Source: an uncultured Bacteroides sp. (GTDB lineage: Bacteria; Bacteroidota; Bacteroidia; Bacteroidales; Bacteroidaceae). Taken from it: a stretch of DNA of 64,000 nt. Numbering within the stretch: the first letter of the stretch is position 1; every line of letters begins with the position of its first letter. The notes beneath the pieces were generated by a model. That model worked only from the letters and a program-made list of their open reading frames with translations, was not told where the DNA came from and did not search any database. Location: NCBI GenBank assembly GCA_958477465.1, contig CAUEFX010000012.1:3008-67007 (forward strand). Reading direction: 5' to 3'. Below, piece after piece: positions 42,201-50,416 of this stretch. The position numbers were made by a program, and so were the translations under genes.

Positions 42201-43685
42201 TGCAGTAATTTCTACTACTTCCGTATTGCTTGATTCGAGTGTATACTCTTTATCTGTAGCGAATAGCGGAGCAAATCTCACGTCAAGGTTCACTATTTCG
42301 TTGGCTACGAATTCATAGGAGTCTCGTCCAAAGAGGATTCCAGCGGTTGCTACTCCTTCTCCGGCACAGGAGATGGAAGTTTTATAGTTAGTAGGATTGG
42401 CATACATACCTTGCATCCAGAATACATCAGCAGGAGCATCTTTAATGGCTATCGGGCGGATATTCAGTTCACCTGCAGAAGTTCCCGAAGTAATGATTTC
42501 CTTCTCTGCCCAGGTTGCACCATTATCTGTAGTTTCGTAACGGTAGATTTCAAAAGTTCCTTTCGCAGCTTTCTTTGACAGGTAAACGGTATTCAAGCCA
42601 TTTGCTCCGAAACAGATACCTCCGGCTTGGTAAGATTTAGCTTTAAAAGTATTTCCTTCAACTGCTTTGTATTCACTCATAGGAACTCCATCTCCGGTAG
42701 TAATTGCTGTACTTTCCCATGCAGTTCCATTCCAGCGGGCATAATAGTAGGTATGTCCTGTTGTAGTACCATCTTCTGCGGCTGTGAAAGCATCGTACAA
42801 GACTACCGGATTACCGTTGGAATCGAGTGCAATATCATACGCCCATACCTTGTTGGCATCTTCTCCTTTGGCAATAACATCCAGTTCACAACTTTTAGAC
42901 TCGGTGACATTCATACCGGAGATTACAGTACCGTCTGCCTTTTTGAATTCTAATTTGTCTCCTGCGGCATTTTTATTAATCTTCAGATAATGGACTATAC
43001 TGTTTTTATAAGTCCGTCCGGTACCTAAGTGTGTAACCACCATGTGGATAGTGCCATCTGTTGCTTGAAAAGTACGCATTTGCGGAACCTCGTCGCGGTT
43101 TGCGTATGCATTCCCGATATCAGAGCCGATAAATCCAGCTCTTGTTTTAACTGTGGGTAAATTTCCAGTTTTATCGGCTACATTTGTAAATAGAGAGTAA
43201 CCTATATTATTTTTTGAACGCCAAAACACGATCAGATCATTTCCCACTATGTGAGGAGTAGTGGAACTGATTCCATATCCAGTCTGTTTTTGAGAGCTGG
43301 ACCATTCTGTAATGTCTTCCGGATTGGTGGAATACCAATTATAGAAGCCGTTTTCTTTCTTATTGTCTGAACTGAACAGTAGTAATTGCCCATTTCCTCT
43401 CACAGTAATAGCTGGAGACGAGAAATCATCCGAATAACCGGTAGATACAACCTTTTCTTTGGTTTCTCCTGTTGTGTGGTCATAAGACGCAACGACTAAT
43501 GCCTTACTGGAAGTAATCCAGGTAAAATAAGTTTTTCCGTTGTAATAAACGGCACTGGGTTGAGAGTTAAAAGACCATGCACCATCTTCTGTTAATGGTA
43601 CGGTGACTTTCTCTGCTTGTACAGTAGTAGCCCCACCTATAAGTAGTAAAGCCCCTAATGAAAGAGTAGTGAGTAAGTGTTTCAT
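39228..43685 (-). CDS. Multidomain PL8 polysaccharide lyase with T9SS sorting domain
   Basis: A 1485-aa exported lyase of the hyaluronate/chondroitin/xanthan family. Domains: signal peptide 1-24; BNR/sialidase-like beta-propeller about 25-445; BIG2-like Ig domain about 447-528; PL8 alpha/alpha toroid about 530-870 and following beta-sandwiches to about 1215; discoidin (F5/8C-like) module about 1222-1392; linker; C-terminal T9SS sorting domain 1408-1485 (FAVSVYPNPVKQGELVHI, LSQGIYILYVADK). Catalytic residues match chondroitin AC lyase spacing: Asn687 (TGANR), His737 and Tyr746 (TQHGHQLHIGAYGD), Arg799 and Arg803 (IGRSSTRPG). The substrate is a uronic-acid glycan but which one is unclear. The propeller at the N-terminus is unusual for PL8. 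It lies after susD on the minus strand. Confidence 0.87.
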   Translation of the reverse strand: MKHLLTTLSLGALLLIGGATTVQAEKVTVPLTEDGAWSFNSQPSAVYYNGKTYFTWITSSKALVVASYDHTTGETKEKVVSTGYSDDFSSPAITVRGNGQLLLFSSDNKKENGFYNWYSTNPEDITEWSSSQKQTGYGISSTTPHIVGNDLIVFWRSKNNIGYSLFTNVADKTGNLPTVKTRAGFIGSDIGNAYANRDEVPQMRTFQATDGTIHMVVTHLGTGRTYKNSIVHYLKINKNAAGDKLEFKKADGTVISGMNVTESKSCELDVIAKGEDANKVWAYDIALDSNGNPVVLYDAFTAAEDGTTTGHTYYYARWNGTAWESTAITTGDGVPMSEYKAVEGNTFKAKSYQAGGICFGANGLNTVYLSKKAAKGTFEIYRYETTDNGATWAEKEIITSGTSAGELNIRPIAIKDAPADVFWMQGMYANPTNYKTSISCAGEGVATAGILFGRDSYEFVANEIVNLDVRFAPLFATDKEYTLESSNTEVVEITADGKVLCKATGEATITAKLKNNASVSTTCKVTVLGESVYKTFINRIITDIVANKISTIDQLDQNVASYLTQLQDDGSFPDIDYASNVRTDWPPMQHLDRLLAMGLAYTQTDSKYYGNDELKTKMDLMLTYWHSKQPSSNNWYQNQIGEPQRMGQFLIIMQNLGKEKISEDLFNKSIARLKNKGGSPSSQTGANRVDVALHWMYRACLTEDDDLMHEAMDQIYSTIEYTTGAEGIQYDNSFTQHGHQLHIGAYGDVFLDGITKACSYAADTRFTVTGQQLDILSSLVNTYIGTIRGGYMSYNVIGRSSTRPGATKKGTGIIERMIALDPANTDKYEKAIARINGTQQPSYGLKPRSTHFFRGDYTLHQRPEYTVDLRLVSTRTARNEYLKDNGEGIKQYFMSDGSTAIMVKGNEYYNIFPVWNYAKVPGVTCPEFTEIPQASTYIKMGQSAFAGGVTDSLCSVSAYKYIDNEFNINSSANKAWFFFDKEIVCLGNSIKSASEFQVNTTVNQCLLDGDVVVSSNGNESTLQVGDYNFEDNLDWAFHGNVGYYFPQKGKLQLNAGERTGNWYDINTNYADETVKNNVFTLSFNHGTQPTDGSYAYIIVPGISKDDAKTYKSDNVEIIINTDSVQAVYHKELKMYGIVFYKSAGFNKHGLTVEADAGCVVLVKDADKAETVVYISDPTNGGSPINLGIETPKVKGRRLVTYQSEAPYQGRSIKFVVNADTPVSTGRDILADRSAWTITTSLAGPADATVGGDNPKNMIDDSPVTSFLFVKPGKTFSGIEAPADYIPSFTIDMQTPQEMEYFVYRHRDYNNITTGLRANRISFYGRNNEADEFIPVLENIVLDTSVAENKIQLPNKVSFRYIKVAITDYDKTNSSTIQVSDFNIGKKTLMDIPESGDPTGIIETKADNNNFAVSVYPNPVKQGELVHIIAGNTQGIEFKLYDTTGSVRAQGNTTTIDTNSLSQGIYILYVADKAASQRSTVKFIVH

Positions 43686-43735
43686 AATAAGTTAAATTTA
43701 TAAGAGATTTTAGGATATCGTTAACAAACTTGTGT

Positions 43736-43793
43736 AAAAAGAATATCCTCTACGACCTAATGTCGGTCGACAAAAAGAAGCGTGAGGATATTC
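43736..43793 (-). terminator. Terminator-like hairpin between susD and PL8
   Basis: GAATATCCTC (43741-43750) and GAGGATATTC (43784-43793) form a perfect 10-bp stem with an inner CGACC/GGTCG stem. On the minus strand it is followed by TTTTT (43736-43740), 38 bp past the susD stop, and probably attenuates expression of the enzyme genes relative to susC/susD. Confidence 0.75.
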
Positions 43794-43830
43794 TGCTTAA
43801 ATTCATAAAGAGATAGATTTTTATAATAGC

Positions 43831-45693
43831 TTATTCTTCAAACGAGATATCCAGCGGTTCTATATTGTTTTCTGAACCGGTATATCCAGGAGTTTGATTG
43901 ATATGTCCTTGTACATTTGTCGAAATAGCATTTAATGCAATTGGCCACAATACATGATATGGAGCCATTGTGTAATAGTTCCCTGCAGATGTCTTCACTC
44001 CTTTATTATAGAATTCGGTAACATCCATGATGTGGTCATAAAAGAAATTCTTTTCGGTGAAGTGCTCCATATCGTATGTACGTCCTTTGTCGTCAACTAT
44101 TCCTGTCTTGGCATAGATAAAGGCAATGCGGGTTAGCTCAGTTTTACGAGGCTCTTCGTAGTAGAGTTCACGAGCTCTCTCGTCCAAAATAGTACGGATG
44201 GTCATGTCATTAGCTGTAAATTCAGAAGCCTGTGCTCTGCGACGTACTTCGTTTACATCGTCAGCTGCTTTTTGGAGGTTGTCTATTCCACCTTTCCAAA
44301 CATAGGCTTCTGCTCTTAATAGGTAGGTCTCAGCCAAACGGAAGATGTACCAGTCGGCCCATCCACCACGCCACCAACTATCTTTCTGATCAGCGATATT
44401 GGTTTTATAGTGCGGCCATCCCACCCAGTCACGGATAGTATCGTTCACCAATATATTGCCTTGGTCATCTCTGAATTGCAGGGGTTTTCCATACCATGGA
44501 GAATTGCTTTTCTCTAATTCCGGATTGTTGTAAACCAAGTCGGTCATTTCGATCCAGTTACCTTTGGCATGACGTAAATCAGTATTATCGGGTGTCCAAA
44601 TCATGTGAGTATGATACCAAGTGGAGCGAGCTGTACATACGCCACGTCCGTACTCTTCGAGGTAAGGATTCTTTGTCGCATTATTATCAGTGAATCCGTT
44701 TTTACCATCTGGGGTTTTTATTTCTCCATCTTTAGAGTACCAAGGCAATACTTGGCGTTTAATTTCCAATCCGGCAGCAGAACGAACATCTTCTCCTGCA
44801 TCATAACGGTCGAGCACCATATAAAGTACCTCTTTATTTTCCGGTAATGATTTGTTGTCGGACTGATGTAAATCCCAAACTACATTTTTGGTAGGATCAG
44901 CTTTGTCTACTCCGAAGCGTTGTGTCATCAGGCTATGTACACCGTCATTGATCACCTTATTGGCTGATTCGATAGCATCATCGAATTCACCCAAAGCTAA
45001 GTTAATTTTGGTCAACAAGTGGTAAGCGGCAGCCTGAGTTACCATGCCAATATATACTTGATTGGATAGAGCAGGAGCTGTACGTTCCAAATCTTTCTTC
45101 AGATAGCGCAAAATAGCTTCACGTTTTGTAGTATAGAAATCGTAACGGGGGGCAGTAACTTCCTCTGTAATGAACGGTATATCGCCAAACTGGTTTACTA
45201 AGCGATAGTAACGGTAAGCGCGGTGGAAGCAGGCTAGACCTTCAATTTCCAAACGTTGCTGTTCGTTATCGAATTTTGCAGTTTTTGAACGGGTCAGCAG
45301 GGTATTTGCATCTTTAATACCTTTGTAAAGGTATGTCCAGAAATTATTAATCTGACTGGCATTTCCTGTCAATGAAGCGCTCGGAGTGATCTGGCGAATC
45401 AAATCTTGTGGAGAGTTGGCGGCATCTGTACGTCCGTTGACACTCATATCCGAGAAAAAGTATTCGGAAAGGATGCAAGGGTCTGCTGAACCTGCAGTGG
45501 GGTAGAAATCAAAATAACGTACGTCGCGATTCAACATATCAGTTCCTGTCTTCAAACCGTTATAATTGATAAACGAGTTTTCCGGTGTATAAAATGACAG
45601 CGGTTTGGGATCTAACCAGTCTGAACAGCTACTGGCTAACATAGAGAATCCAATGATGCAGGCTATACCTGCTTTATTATTGATTAGTCTCAT
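43831..45693 (-). CDS. susD: SusD/RagB-family surface glycan-binding lipoprotein
   Basis: A 620-aa outer-membrane lipoprotein that caps the SusC transporter and binds glycan or glycopeptide. Lipoprotein signal ends MLASSCSDWLDPKP, the usual SusD beginning. The alpha-helical TPR scaffold includes ACFHRAYRYYRLVNQFGDIP and DVNEVRRRAQASEFTANDM, with ERARELYYEEPRKTELTRIA near the C-terminus. It lies 13 bp downstream of susC and pairs with it. Length is somewhat above the common 500-600 aa. Confidence 0.93.
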   Translation of the reverse strand: MRLINNKAGIACIIGFSMLASSCSDWLDPKPLSFYTPENSFINYNGLKTGTDMLNRDVRYFDFYPTAGSADPCILSEYFFSDMSVNGRTDAANSPQDLIRQITPSASLTGNASQINNFWTYLYKGIKDANTLLTRSKTAKFDNEQQRLEIEGLACFHRAYRYYRLVNQFGDIPFITEEVTAPRYDFYTTKREAILRYLKKDLERTAPALSNQVYIGMVTQAAAYHLLTKINLALGEFDDAIESANKVINDGVHSLMTQRFGVDKADPTKNVVWDLHQSDNKSLPENKEVLYMVLDRYDAGEDVRSAAGLEIKRQVLPWYSKDGEIKTPDGKNGFTDNNATKNPYLEEYGRGVCTARSTWYHTHMIWTPDNTDLRHAKGNWIEMTDLVYNNPELEKSNSPWYGKPLQFRDDQGNILVNDTIRDWVGWPHYKTNIADQKDSWWRGGWADWYIFRLAETYLLRAEAYVWKGGIDNLQKAADDVNEVRRRAQASEFTANDMTIRTILDERARELYYEEPRKTELTRIAFIYAKTGIVDDKGRTYDMEHFTEKNFFYDHIMDVTEFYNKGVKTSAGNYYTMAPYHVLWPIALNAISTNVQGHINQTPGYTGSENNIEPLDISFEE

Positions 45694-45706
45694 ATTTCTT
45701 CGGGTA

Positions 45707-48700
45707 TTATAAAGTCAAGTTAATTCCAAAATAAATGATTCTTGGGGTGTTTTTATCACTATTTTCCGGGTCGTAACCAGGCCAGTTGGAGATATATCCC
45801 GCATTTTTCATGGTTGCATTGATGTTGAGTGCCTGAATTTTTAAAGGCTCGATCAATCTTTTTGGGAAAGAGTATCCTAATGAGATATTGTCGAAACGCA
45901 GGAAAGAAGCATTTTTATAAATGGCGTAAGTAACGCCACTCGGTTTCTTGCTTGCCAGACGAGGATATTCATTGTTACGGTTTTCTGGTGTCCAGTACTT
46001 GCGTTTGATTTGGTTCGTTACGTTTAGTAACGCATTGTCATTCGTGAAGCGTCCTAATGTCTGCTTATGTCCTAAATAAGAGTACATACTGAAAGAGAAA
46101 GTCAGGTTCTTGAACAGGGTAAATTCATTACGCATGTTCCAACGGAAACGTGGAGCTTTTGTCCCCTGGAACACTTTGTCCTCATTGGTATATGATCCGT
46201 TACCGTCTACATCGAGTAAGTGAACATCACCCGGTTGCTGACCGTATTTGGCTGCTTCTTCACGATCTTCTTCCTGCCAAATACCAACTACTTTGTAATC
46301 CCAAATCTCGTCAATATCATGACCGATGAAGCGTTTATTCTTGATATCATCGGCTTCTTTTTGTCCGATCACATTCCCGACTTCATCTTTGATGTCTTCC
46401 ATGATGCCATATAGGTGCGTGATCTTGTTTTTATTGTAAGCAAAACTGAATGAAGTGCGCCATGTCAGATTCTTCATTTTGATGTTGGTAGAGTTTAATG
46501 ATAATTCAACACCGTGGTTTTGCACTTCACCAATATTTGACATTACTGTAGAGTAGCCGATAAGATTGGGTAATTCACGGCTTACCAACAGATCTTTTGT
46601 GATTTTCTTGTATACATCCAAACTACCGTTCAAGCGACCTTTCAGTAAGGTGAAGTCTAAACCTGTATTCCAAGAAACGGTAGATTCCCATTTCAGATTG
46701 GGATTCGCCATTGTCATAGCATAGAATGTGTTGATTGTAACTAATTTACCTGTTGCCGGATCAGCATACAAATATTTACGGGGAGACAGTTGCATAAAGG
46801 CGGCATAAGTATCGACGGCACGATTACCGTTTTTACCCCAGGAAAGGCGAAGTTTACCATATTCAAACCATTTCGGCATGTTTAACCATTTTTCTTCGGA
46901 GAATACCCAACCCAAAGCAACAGCTGGGAAAGTGGCACGCGGATTTGCCAAACCGAAAGCTGAGTAGCCGTCACGACGTACAGTGGCTGTGATTAGATAA
47001 CGTTGGTCGTATACATAGTGTAAACGTCCCATATAGGCATCACCGGTGCGATAAATATCATTACTTTCTATCTTTGGGGTGGTACCGAAACCAATACCGC
47101 CATAACCCAAATCATCAGTTGGCTGGAAGTCTTCATTGGTCATTTCGTTTTGCCAGCGTTGGAATTTTTCCCAGTTGGCAAGGAAAGTGAAATCGAAAGA
47201 GTGTTTCCCGAAAACTTTGTTCCATTTCAGCATATTATCCCACTGCCAGTAAAAATCTTTAGTCTGTTTACGTTCTGCCCGTCCGTTTTGTAAACCTGCA
47301 CTCGGATGGTCTGCCGACTTCTGATAGAGGTAGTTAATCCATTCAAAACGTGGAGAATAAGTCGTTTGTATAGAGAACCCAAGCGGTAAGCTAATCTTCA
47401 TATAGATAGAAGCATTTAGGTTCTCAATATCATTACGTTTGGCTGTGTAAGCTGGTGTTACCAATGGGTTGATTTGGTTATTATTGCCCGTAGGATAATA
47501 TTTGAGGGTTGTTTCATCTTCTTCGTAAATACTTCCATAAGGAGAAAGGGAAGAATAATAGCCTGTGTCGTTTCCGGTATAGCCCTCATCACGTGAAGTA
47601 AACTGTGCGTTTACACCATAGGTGAGGAAAGACTGTACTTTGTTTTCAAGGTTGATGCGGGCACGAATGGCGCTATAGCCAGCGCCGCGAACGTTACTTT
47701 CATTTTTCAAGTAATTGATGGAAGAATAATAAGACATTTCATCTTTTTTACCGGCCACACTTACTGTATAGTCCTGACGAAGAGCTACATCTTGATAAAT
47801 TATATCTCTCCAATCTACTGCTTTACCTGCCAGATAGTTGGCAACTTCCGTACTGGTCAGTTCAAGACGGGTCAGATATTCTTTTGTAGGATCTCCTTTG
47901 GAGTTTCCCATCCATGCTGCCAATTCTGTATTGGTCATATATGCCGGATTGTTGAAGTATCCTTGTGTAGCTTTTGTAGGATTTTTGCTTAATTCTACAT
48001 CTCTACGGAAGTTGATGAAATCTTCTCCTTCATATACGTCAGGTAATGAATTTACCATTGAAAGTCCCCATGTACCACTGAAGTTGATAATAGGTTTCTT
48101 AGAACCCGTTCCTTTTTTGGTAGTAATCAATACAACACCATTGGCTGCTTTTGCACCATATACAGCTGTTGAACTGGCATCTTTCAGGATATCTATTTGT
48201 TCGATGTCATTCGGGTTGATATCTGTCATCTGTCCGGAATAGATAACACCATCTAGTACGATTAATGGTTCCAAAGAACTCTTGTCATTATCTGTTGCAC
48301 GTAAGTTATTCTTACCTCGAATCATCATGCTTGAATTTCCTTTTGTATCGGTTTCAATACCGACTGATAAACCGGCTACTCCTGTACGAAGCATGTCCTG
48401 AATCGTTCTGGGTTGTTCTTTTTCCAAATCGCTTCCTTTCAGTGAGGCTACTGCACCGGTCAAGTCTTTTTTCTTCATGGTACCATAACCTACTACTACC
48501 ACTTCTTCCAGTGTTTTAGAGTCTTCTGTCATTTTTACGATTGTACTGCGACCGGCTTTCACTACTTGTGTAGTATATCCGATATAGGAAATCTTCAAGT
48601 TTGTACCTGCAGGAGCCATCAAAGTATAGTTACCGTCTAAGTCAGTAATTACTCCATTAGTGGTTCCTTCTTCTACGACATTGGCACCAATGATTGGTTC

Positions 48701-49063
48701 ACCAGTCTCATCTACCACTTTTCCTTGAATATTGATTGGCTGTCCTACCTGTTTTGTGTCTTTTTTAGGGAACAAAGCGATTTGAGTACTTGTTACCTCG
48801 AAATTCAAATTTGTTTTGGAAAACATTTCTTTCAAGGCTTCAGAAATAAGTTCTTTTTTCGCATTTAAACTGACAGCCTGCTTGATGTCGGTCTGTTTTG
48901 CATCATAGAAGAAGGTATATCCGCTTGCTTTCTCTATGCGAGCCATAGCTTCGGACAGTGGTATGTTCGAGAAACTGATAGTAATCTGCTTCTCTTTAGT
49001 CTGTGCGGATAAATTGACACAGACGAACAGCAACAAAAGAAATACTAAATGTTTTAGATTCAT
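45707..49063 (-). CDS. susC: SusC/RagA-family TonB-dependent transporter with STN signalling domain
   Basis: A 1118-aa outer-membrane importer. In order: signal peptide; STN domain (SFSNIPLSEAMARIEKASGY, FEVTSTQIALFPK), which typically contacts a FecR anti-sigma factor; carboxypeptidase-regulatory-like domain (NIQGKVVDETGEPIIGANVV); TonB box and plug (VVVGYGTMKKKDLTGAVASL, IRGKNNLRA, ILKDASSTAVYGAKAANGVV); 22-stranded barrel ending YFGINLTL. The STN domain makes it a transducer, consistent with the FecR and ECF sigma genes at 52.8-54.5 kb. It would import products of M60 and extracellular glycan digestion, powered by TonB. Confidence 0.95.
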   Translation of the reverse strand: MNLKHLVFLLLLFVCVNLSAQTKEKQITISFSNIPLSEAMARIEKASGYTFFYDAKQTDIKQAVSLNAKKELISEALKEMFSKTNLNFEVTSTQIALFPKKDTKQVGQPINIQGKVVDETGEPIIGANVVEEGTTNGVITDLDGNYTLMAPAGTNLKISYIGYTTQVVKAGRSTIVKMTEDSKTLEEVVVVGYGTMKKKDLTGAVASLKGSDLEKEQPRTIQDMLRTGVAGLSVGIETDTKGNSSMMIRGKNNLRATDNDKSSLEPLIVLDGVIYSGQMTDINPNDIEQIDILKDASSTAVYGAKAANGVVLITTKKGTGSKKPIINFSGTWGLSMVNSLPDVYEGEDFINFRRDVELSKNPTKATQGYFNNPAYMTNTELAAWMGNSKGDPTKEYLTRLELTSTEVANYLAGKAVDWRDIIYQDVALRQDYTVSVAGKKDEMSYYSSINYLKNESNVRGAGYSAIRARINLENKVQSFLTYGVNAQFTSRDEGYTGNDTGYYSSLSPYGSIYEEDETTLKYYPTGNNNQINPLVTPAYTAKRNDIENLNASIYMKISLPLGFSIQTTYSPRFEWINYLYQKSADHPSAGLQNGRAERKQTKDFYWQWDNMLKWNKVFGKHSFDFTFLANWEKFQRWQNEMTNEDFQPTDDLGYGGIGFGTTPKIESNDIYRTGDAYMGRLHYVYDQRYLITATVRRDGYSAFGLANPRATFPAVALGWVFSEEKWLNMPKWFEYGKLRLSWGKNGNRAVDTYAAFMQLSPRKYLYADPATGKLVTINTFYAMTMANPNLKWESTVSWNTGLDFTLLKGRLNGSLDVYKKITKDLLVSRELPNLIGYSTVMSNIGEVQNHGVELSLNSTNIKMKNLTWRTSFSFAYNKNKITHLYGIMEDIKDEVGNVIGQKEADDIKNKRFIGHDIDEIWDYKVVGIWQEEDREEAAKYGQQPGDVHLLDVDGNGSYTNEDKVFQGTKAPRFRWNMRNEFTLFKNLTFSFSMYSYLGHKQTLGRFTNDNALLNVTNQIKRKYWTPENRNNEYPRLASKKPSGVTYAIYKNASFLRFDNISLGYSFPKRLIEPLKIQALNINATMKNAGYISNWPGYDPENSDKNTPRIIYFGINLTL

Positions 49064-49155
49064 ATTTTTTTAATTATAAGTTAACGATGAAGTGTAATAA
49101 GAACCTTGACTTAAAAGATTTAAGCCTACTCATTTCCTAATTTATTGGTTGAATA

Positions 49156-49191
49156 TTCAAGGATGGGAAATGGGTTGACACCACCCTTGAA
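49156..49191. repeat. 11-bp near-perfect inverted repeat upstream of susC
   Basis: TTCAAGGATGG (49156-49166) and CCACCCTTGAA (49181-49191) pair with one mismatch around a 14-nt loop. It lies in the 158-bp gap between the discoidin lipoprotein stop and susC, an RNA processing, attenuation or operator candidate. There is no T run. Confidence 0.5.
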
Positions 49192-49221
49192 GTTCACTAG
49201 AGGGGGATTTTCTTTCCGAGG

Positions 49222-50391
49222 TTATTCTTCAGGCGAATGGTCTTCAGGAGTATAATCCATAAATTTCTTATTACCAATATTAAAATCTGAAATTTGGATT
49301 GTATTACCACTATTACTCCATCCATCGTAAGTTAATTTGAAGTAACGGTAATTTACATTTTCCGGTAGATCGACAGTAACATTGCTAATTGTAGCAGCAG
49401 TGGCTATCGGAGCTTCTTTTATGACTTCCGTATAGTTTTCTCCGTCATTACTTCCATAAACAGATACTTTGGCAACACGGAGGTTAGCGGTTGTATTTTG
49501 ATAAGTACGGTGACGTAATACAAAGAAGTCGAAGTTTTGCGGAGTCTGCATGTCGATAACAAAGAATACGGATTCATCTTTACCGATTGTAAGTTTTCCT
49601 GGTTTAACTAGCGCCAGACAACTCTTTTCATCGTCATCGATCAAACATTCGGGAGCGCCATTTATTACTCCGTCAGCAAAATAGTCATGAGAGGCAGTTA
49701 CGGTCCAGTTGGTACGATCCAATAAGTTCGAGTGGTCAATATCGCGTACATAAACCTCACAAGTTGCGCTTACATTGCTTCCATCTACGGCTTTTACAGT
49801 GATTGTAACATCTCCTAAAGCTTTGGTATACACCTCGCCATACTCATTTACTTCTGCAATCATGGCGTCGGAAGATGAATAAACTACATCAGGAGTAGTT
49901 GCATTGACCGGGTTTACAGTCACCACACCGCCTAAATTAAAAGTAGATTCTACACCCATATAGTACTTCTGGTATTTTTCAGGAATAGTGATGGAGGTTA
50001 CCGGATAAATGCGTTTTTCTACTCTCACGAGGCAAGTTGTCCACATATCTGTGTTGTTAACAGACCATACGGTTAGTACGGATTCACCTATCCCGGTAGC
50101 AGTAACCACTCCATTTTCATCAACGGTGAATACTTTGTCGTTTCCAGTAGTGTATCGGTATGTATATTCATCAGCATCTATCGCATCTTCGGGCAATGTA
50201 ATGACTATCGTGTTCCAAGTGTCACCTTCTATCAAAGAAATTACTTCATTCGGTACATCCGTTACTATCATACGGTTCACTTTTATACTTGTGTTGTCAT
50301 CTTTGTCATCGCAGGCTGCCATGCCTGACAGGAGTAAGGCTCCTGTCAGCACAAATGCCAATTTATTAGTTATATATCTCAATGTTTTCAT
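49222..50391 (-). CDS. Surface lipoprotein with two Ig-like domains and a discoidin module
   Basis: A 389-aa lipoprotein (GALLLSGMAACDDKDDN; acidic residues after the Cys fit the Bacteroidetes surface-export signal). BIG2-like domains lie at about 40-125 and 130-217 (GVVTATGIGESVLTVWSVNN, GEVYTKALGDVTITVKAVDG). A discoidin/F5-8C-like module covers about 225-380. That module is closely similar to the one in the PL8 lyase (FVIDMQTPQNFDFFVLRHR, IQISDFNIGNKKFMDY). It probably binds glycan at the cell surface as a SusE/F-like SGBP. It lies between M60 and susC, 25 bp after M60. Confidence 0.8.
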   Translation of the reverse strand: MKTLRYITNKLAFVLTGALLLSGMAACDDKDDNTSIKVNRMIVTDVPNEVISLIEGDTWNTIVITLPEDAIDADEYTYRYTTGNDKVFTVDENGVVTATGIGESVLTVWSVNNTDMWTTCLVRVEKRIYPVTSITIPEKYQKYYMGVESTFNLGGVVTVNPVNATTPDVVYSSSDAMIAEVNEYGEVYTKALGDVTITVKAVDGSNVSATCEVYVRDIDHSNLLDRTNWTVTASHDYFADGVINGAPECLIDDDEKSCLALVKPGKLTIGKDESVFFVIDMQTPQNFDFFVLRHRTYQNTTANLRVAKVSVYGSNDGENYTEVIKEAPIATAATISNVTVDLPENVNYRYFKLTYDGWSNSGNTIQISDFNIGNKKFMDYTPEDHSPEE

Positions 50392-50416
50392 TATTATAAA
50401 AATTTTGATTCAGATT

